From Hyphomicrobiales bacterium (GTDB taxonomy: Bacteria > Pseudomonadota > Alphaproteobacteria > Rhizobiales > Rhizobiaceae): 64,000 nucleotides of DNA. Under the pieces are notes generated by a model, which saw only the letters and a program-made list of their open reading frames with translations, was not told where the DNA came from and searched no databases. The stretch is from NCBI GenBank assembly GCA_900465665.1, contig UBJO01000048.1, positions 1-64,000 of the forward strand, in the 5' to 3' direction. This document shows, piece after piece, positions 61,901 to 64,000 of this stretch. Made by a program: the position numbers and the translations under genes. The stretch's first letter is position 1. Each line of letters opens with the position of its first letter.

Positions 61901-63697
61901 CTATCCCACAAGCCGTCCGGACCTCCCGTCGATCCAATCCGCCAAGGTGATGTTGCGGCCCGACGCCTTGGCGCGCAGCAGCGCCGCATCTGCCCGTTGC
62001 ATCAGCGTCGCGGGTGGCTGATTTGCCTCGGTCGATGCGATCCCAATGGAGACCGTCACGGTCCCAAGCGGCCTTCCGAGATAGTTGATCGGCGTCGCCT
62101 CGATCGCATGCCGGATGTTCTCACCGATCTCAAATGCCGCTGCACGTTCCACATTTTGCAGAACGACGGCAAACTCTTCTCCACCGTAGCGATGCGCCCG
62201 ACCTCCAGCGCCGGCGAGGTCTGCCATGATCGCTGCGACCTGGCTCATGACGAAATCGCCGGCGTCATGTCCAAAGTCGTCGTTGAACCGTTTGAAGTGA
62301 TCGATGTCGATCATCAGAAGTGCGGCGGGCAGGTCCGTCTCCTCACGGCGGAGACGGTTCAGGTTCTCATCCAGCGAGCGTCTGTTCAGCAGTCCGGTGA
62401 GAGCGTCTTTGGTGGCCAAGTTGGTCAGGCGATCGCGGAGCTGCAGATTTGCGATTGCCAGTCCGAGGTTCTCTGCGATCAGCTCGATATAGACGCGGGC
62501 TGCGTTGAGGTTGGCTCCGTCGCTGCTTTCAAAATAGAGCATGCCGACGATGTCCCCATGGGCGGCGAGGGGCACGCAAAGGCTGCCACCTGGCAGCGCA
62601 TCATCCAGATGTTGGCATGGCACGTCGCCGTGCGTGTCGTCGCTGACATGGAGGCGGCCTCGCCGCAGTCCCCAGCACTCGAACGTGGGGAACTCCTGCG
62701 AAGACCGGATCGGATCGTTCCAGGTCCCTTTTGCAGCCAAAACCGTCCGTCCGTCATTCATGATGTAGAGCTGGCCGCCAAGCTTCGGAAATATCTGCAC
62801 GGCGAACAGAGGCACCACATCGGCTAGCTCGGCCTCGTCACGGCAGGCCTGCAACCGGTGCATTAGTTGAAGGATAAGGTCCTTCATCTGCTGGTCCATC
62901 CTGCGTTCGGCGTCGAGGCGGTCCCTTTCGATGCCATTGTCCCGGAATATCTGTATGGCCGCATTCATGTCGCCGATCTCGTCCGCGCGGCCATCTGGCA
63001 GCACCTGCACATCGTAGTCCTGCTTGGCCAACCGGCGGACGATGCCGCTCATTTCGAGGAGAGGACGCGCGACCCGTCGCTTGAGGACGAAATAAAGGAC
63101 ACTGAGGAATACCAGCGCCGTTACGAGGAGAAGGGATTTGGCAATCGAACCCCAGAGATCGGCCTTCGCCTTGGCATTTGAGAGCTCTTGCTCCGTTCTC
63201 GTGGCCACGAGCTCTGTGAAGTGTGCCACACTAGCGAGCAGGCCCGATTGAGCTTCCTCGTGTTCAGGAGAGAACACGGCGGCGCGGGCCTTTTCCGTCT
63301 CGCCGTTCGCGTAATCCTTGACGGCTTGCTCTTCGATTGCGTCCAAGAGTTCGGCATCTATCACGATGATCGACAATGCTGCCGCTTCCTGCGCGCTAAG
63401 TCGCGATTGATCGAGAGCCTTGAGCGATTTTTCCCGCGCACGTTCATCGGCGTCGGCGGCCTGGAAAGCCTTGAGGTATCGTTCCTCGCCCTTCTGGATG
63501 TACAGCCTGGCGTCCTCAGTGGTCTGCTCTGCGGCGCGGGATAGAGACTCGACTTGCTCGTCGAGCCTCCAGGCCGTCTCGGTCGAAATACGTTCGTCGT
63601 CTGCGCTTTTCGCCGCGATCATGAACGCCCCGCCCGAGAGGAGCGTAAGTCCAACGGTTATCGCATACGCCCAGTTCGTGATCGTGCTTATTCGCAT
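61901..63697 (-). CDS. Membrane HAMP-GAF-GGDEF diguanylate cyclase
   Basis: 598 aa. TM1 (about residues 10-28), a periplasmic helical sensor (about 30-185), TM2 (about 188-206), HAMP (about 207-260), GAF (about 275-415) and GGDEF (about 430-590) with TKDALTGLLNR and the active-site YGGEEF. It should make cyclic di-GMP in response to a periplasmic signal. Codon use is GC-rich. It lies just before the second membrane diguanylate cyclase on the + strand. Confidence 0.92.
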   Translation of the reverse strand: MRISTITNWAYAITVGLTLLSGGAFMIAAKSADDERISTETAWRLDEQVESLSRAAEQTTEDARLYIQKGEERYLKAFQAADADERAREKSLKALDQSRLSAQEAAALSIIVIDAELLDAIEEQAVKDYANGETEKARAAVFSPEHEEAQSGLLASVAHFTELVATRTEQELSNAKAKADLWGSIAKSLLLVTALVFLSVLYFVLKRRVARPLLEMSGIVRRLAKQDYDVQVLPDGRADEIGDMNAAIQIFRDNGIERDRLDAERRMDQQMKDLILQLMHRLQACRDEAELADVVPLFAVQIFPKLGGQLYIMNDGRTVLAAKGTWNDPIRSSQEFPTFECWGLRRGRLHVSDDTHGDVPCQHLDDALPGGSLCVPLAAHGDIVGMLYFESSDGANLNAARVYIELIAENLGLAIANLQLRDRLTNLATKDALTGLLNRRSLDENLNRLRREETDLPAALLMIDIDHFKRFNDDFGHDAGDFVMSQVAAIMADLAGAGGRAHRYGGEEFAVVLQNVERAAAFEIGENIRHAIEATPINYLGRPLGTVTVSIGIASTEANQPPATLMQRADAALLRAKASGRNITLADWIDGRSGRLVG

Positions 63698-63812
63698 GAA
63701 TGCTCCCCGAATGCATCTATCGGTTATGTGCGACTATGCTCATGCTACCAATGATAAATGGCATAGCTGAAAATGCCTTTAACGGACTTCGATACAATAC
63801 GGCCAATTCGGA

Positions 63813-63834
63813 TTTGTTAAGCCCGGTTTGATAG
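63813..63834 (+). promoter_or_regulatory. Conserved leader of diguanylate cyclase paralogue 2
   Basis: TTTGTTAAGCCCGG-NN-TGATAG, repeating the sequence at 47212-47232 at a similar distance from the start. Confidence 0.45.
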
Positions 63835-63867
63835 CTATTACGAAACTGTTTGAAGACGCCCGAGACC

Positions 63868-64000
63868 ATGTCTATCGACTACGCCACTATCCACCTTTGC
63901 AACTCGCTGCTGAACCTGAGCTACTCGGGCATGTTCCTCGCACTTTGGATGAAGCGGCGCGAGCCGCAGCTTCTGCTGTGGGGTGCCAGTCTGCTGTTGG
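63868..64000 (+). CDS. Membrane diguanylate cyclase paralogue, cut by window end
   Basis: The first 44 codons are visible: MSIDYATIHLCNSLLNLSYS... matches the start of the 362-aa protein at 47268 at about 80% of positions. The rest lies outside the window, so the GGDEF domain is inferred from the paralogue. Start ATG 63868. Confidence 0.85.
   Translation, partial: MSIDYATIHLCNSLLNLSYSGMFLALWMKRREPQLLLWGASLLL

Noticed and set aside
1-64000. CRISPR array
   Set aside because: No regularly spaced direct repeats were seen anywhere, and no cas genes other than the TnpB-like protein.

Overview
The window looks like an accessory replicon (megaplasmid or genomic island) of an alphaproteobacterium, most likely a rhizobium. 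This rests on gene content: a SyrB-like coiled-coil protein, a RegA-type regulator, a group III truncated haemoglobin fused to DUF1971, an alphaproteobacterial NsrR, two MocR-type GntR/aminotransferase regulators, an IS66 remnant and many regulators next to short-chain dehydrogenases. No rRNA, replication or conjugation genes and no CRISPR array were seen. The only tRNA is tRNA-Sec.

Layout. 1-9.4 kb: an orphan gene fragment that recurs at 52.5 kb, a hypothetical gene, a CPA1 Na+/H+ antiporter, an SDR/AraC divergent pair, a first NmrA-like oxidoreductase, a hypothetical gene and a Tat-exported transglutaminase-like protein. 9.4-21.2 kb: a self-contained selenocysteine and formate oxidation cassette. 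selD is on the + strand. On the - strand is a tightly overlapping operon: fdoG (in-frame UGA = Sec200), fdoH, fdoI, fdhE, selA, a Sel1-repeat protein, selB with the tRNA-Sec gene inside its reading frame, and an unknown 126-aa gene. 21.5-32.5 kb: AraC and LysR regulators, a two-gene dehydrogenase operon, a second NmrA-like gene with an Rrf2 regulator, a CBS protein, a degenerate RegA-like regulator, a sensorless histidine kinase, a wHTH-TPR regulator and exported proteins. 32.8-45 kb: a PD-(D/E)XK protein, a cupin, two more NmrA-like genes, an NsrR / truncated globin-DUF1971 / flavohaemoglobin nitric oxide module, a MocR-Rrf2-AhpD cluster, a FixJ-like regulator, moaA and an MscS channel with a cyclic-nucleotide domain. 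46-64 kb: an accessory region bounded by two paralogous diguanylate cyclases (47.3 kb and 63.9 kb, the latter cut by the window end). It holds an IS66 relic, two TetR regulators, a PAS-like protein, an XRE regulator next to a lone TnpB-like RuvC nuclease, small membrane proteins, a second MocR regulator, a SyrB-like protein, an MFS transporter and a HAMP-GAF-GGDEF protein.

How the genes work together. FdoGHI is a membrane-bound, periplasm-facing formate dehydrogenase. FdhE, SelA, SelB, SelD and tRNA-Sec are what its maturation and UGA decoding require, and MoaA contributes to its molybdenum cofactor. The NO module (NsrR, globin fusion, Hmp) and redox or electrophile genes (four NmrA-like SDRs, AhpD, several Rrf2 regulators) suggest adaptation to microaerobic or denitrifying and electrophile-stress conditions. 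All four NmrA-like genes and moaA share an upstream ATAC-N4-GTAY element, which points to a common unknown regulator.

The most unusual observations are the tRNA-Sec gene embedded in frame in selB with an ATGA junction to the next gene, the shared ATAC-N4-GTAY element, the zinc-ribbon-less TnpB-like nuclease beside an XRE regulator, the D-to-E RegA homologue, and a 40-bp perfect palindrome at 46.1 kb. All calls come from reading the sequence and translations; no database search was run.
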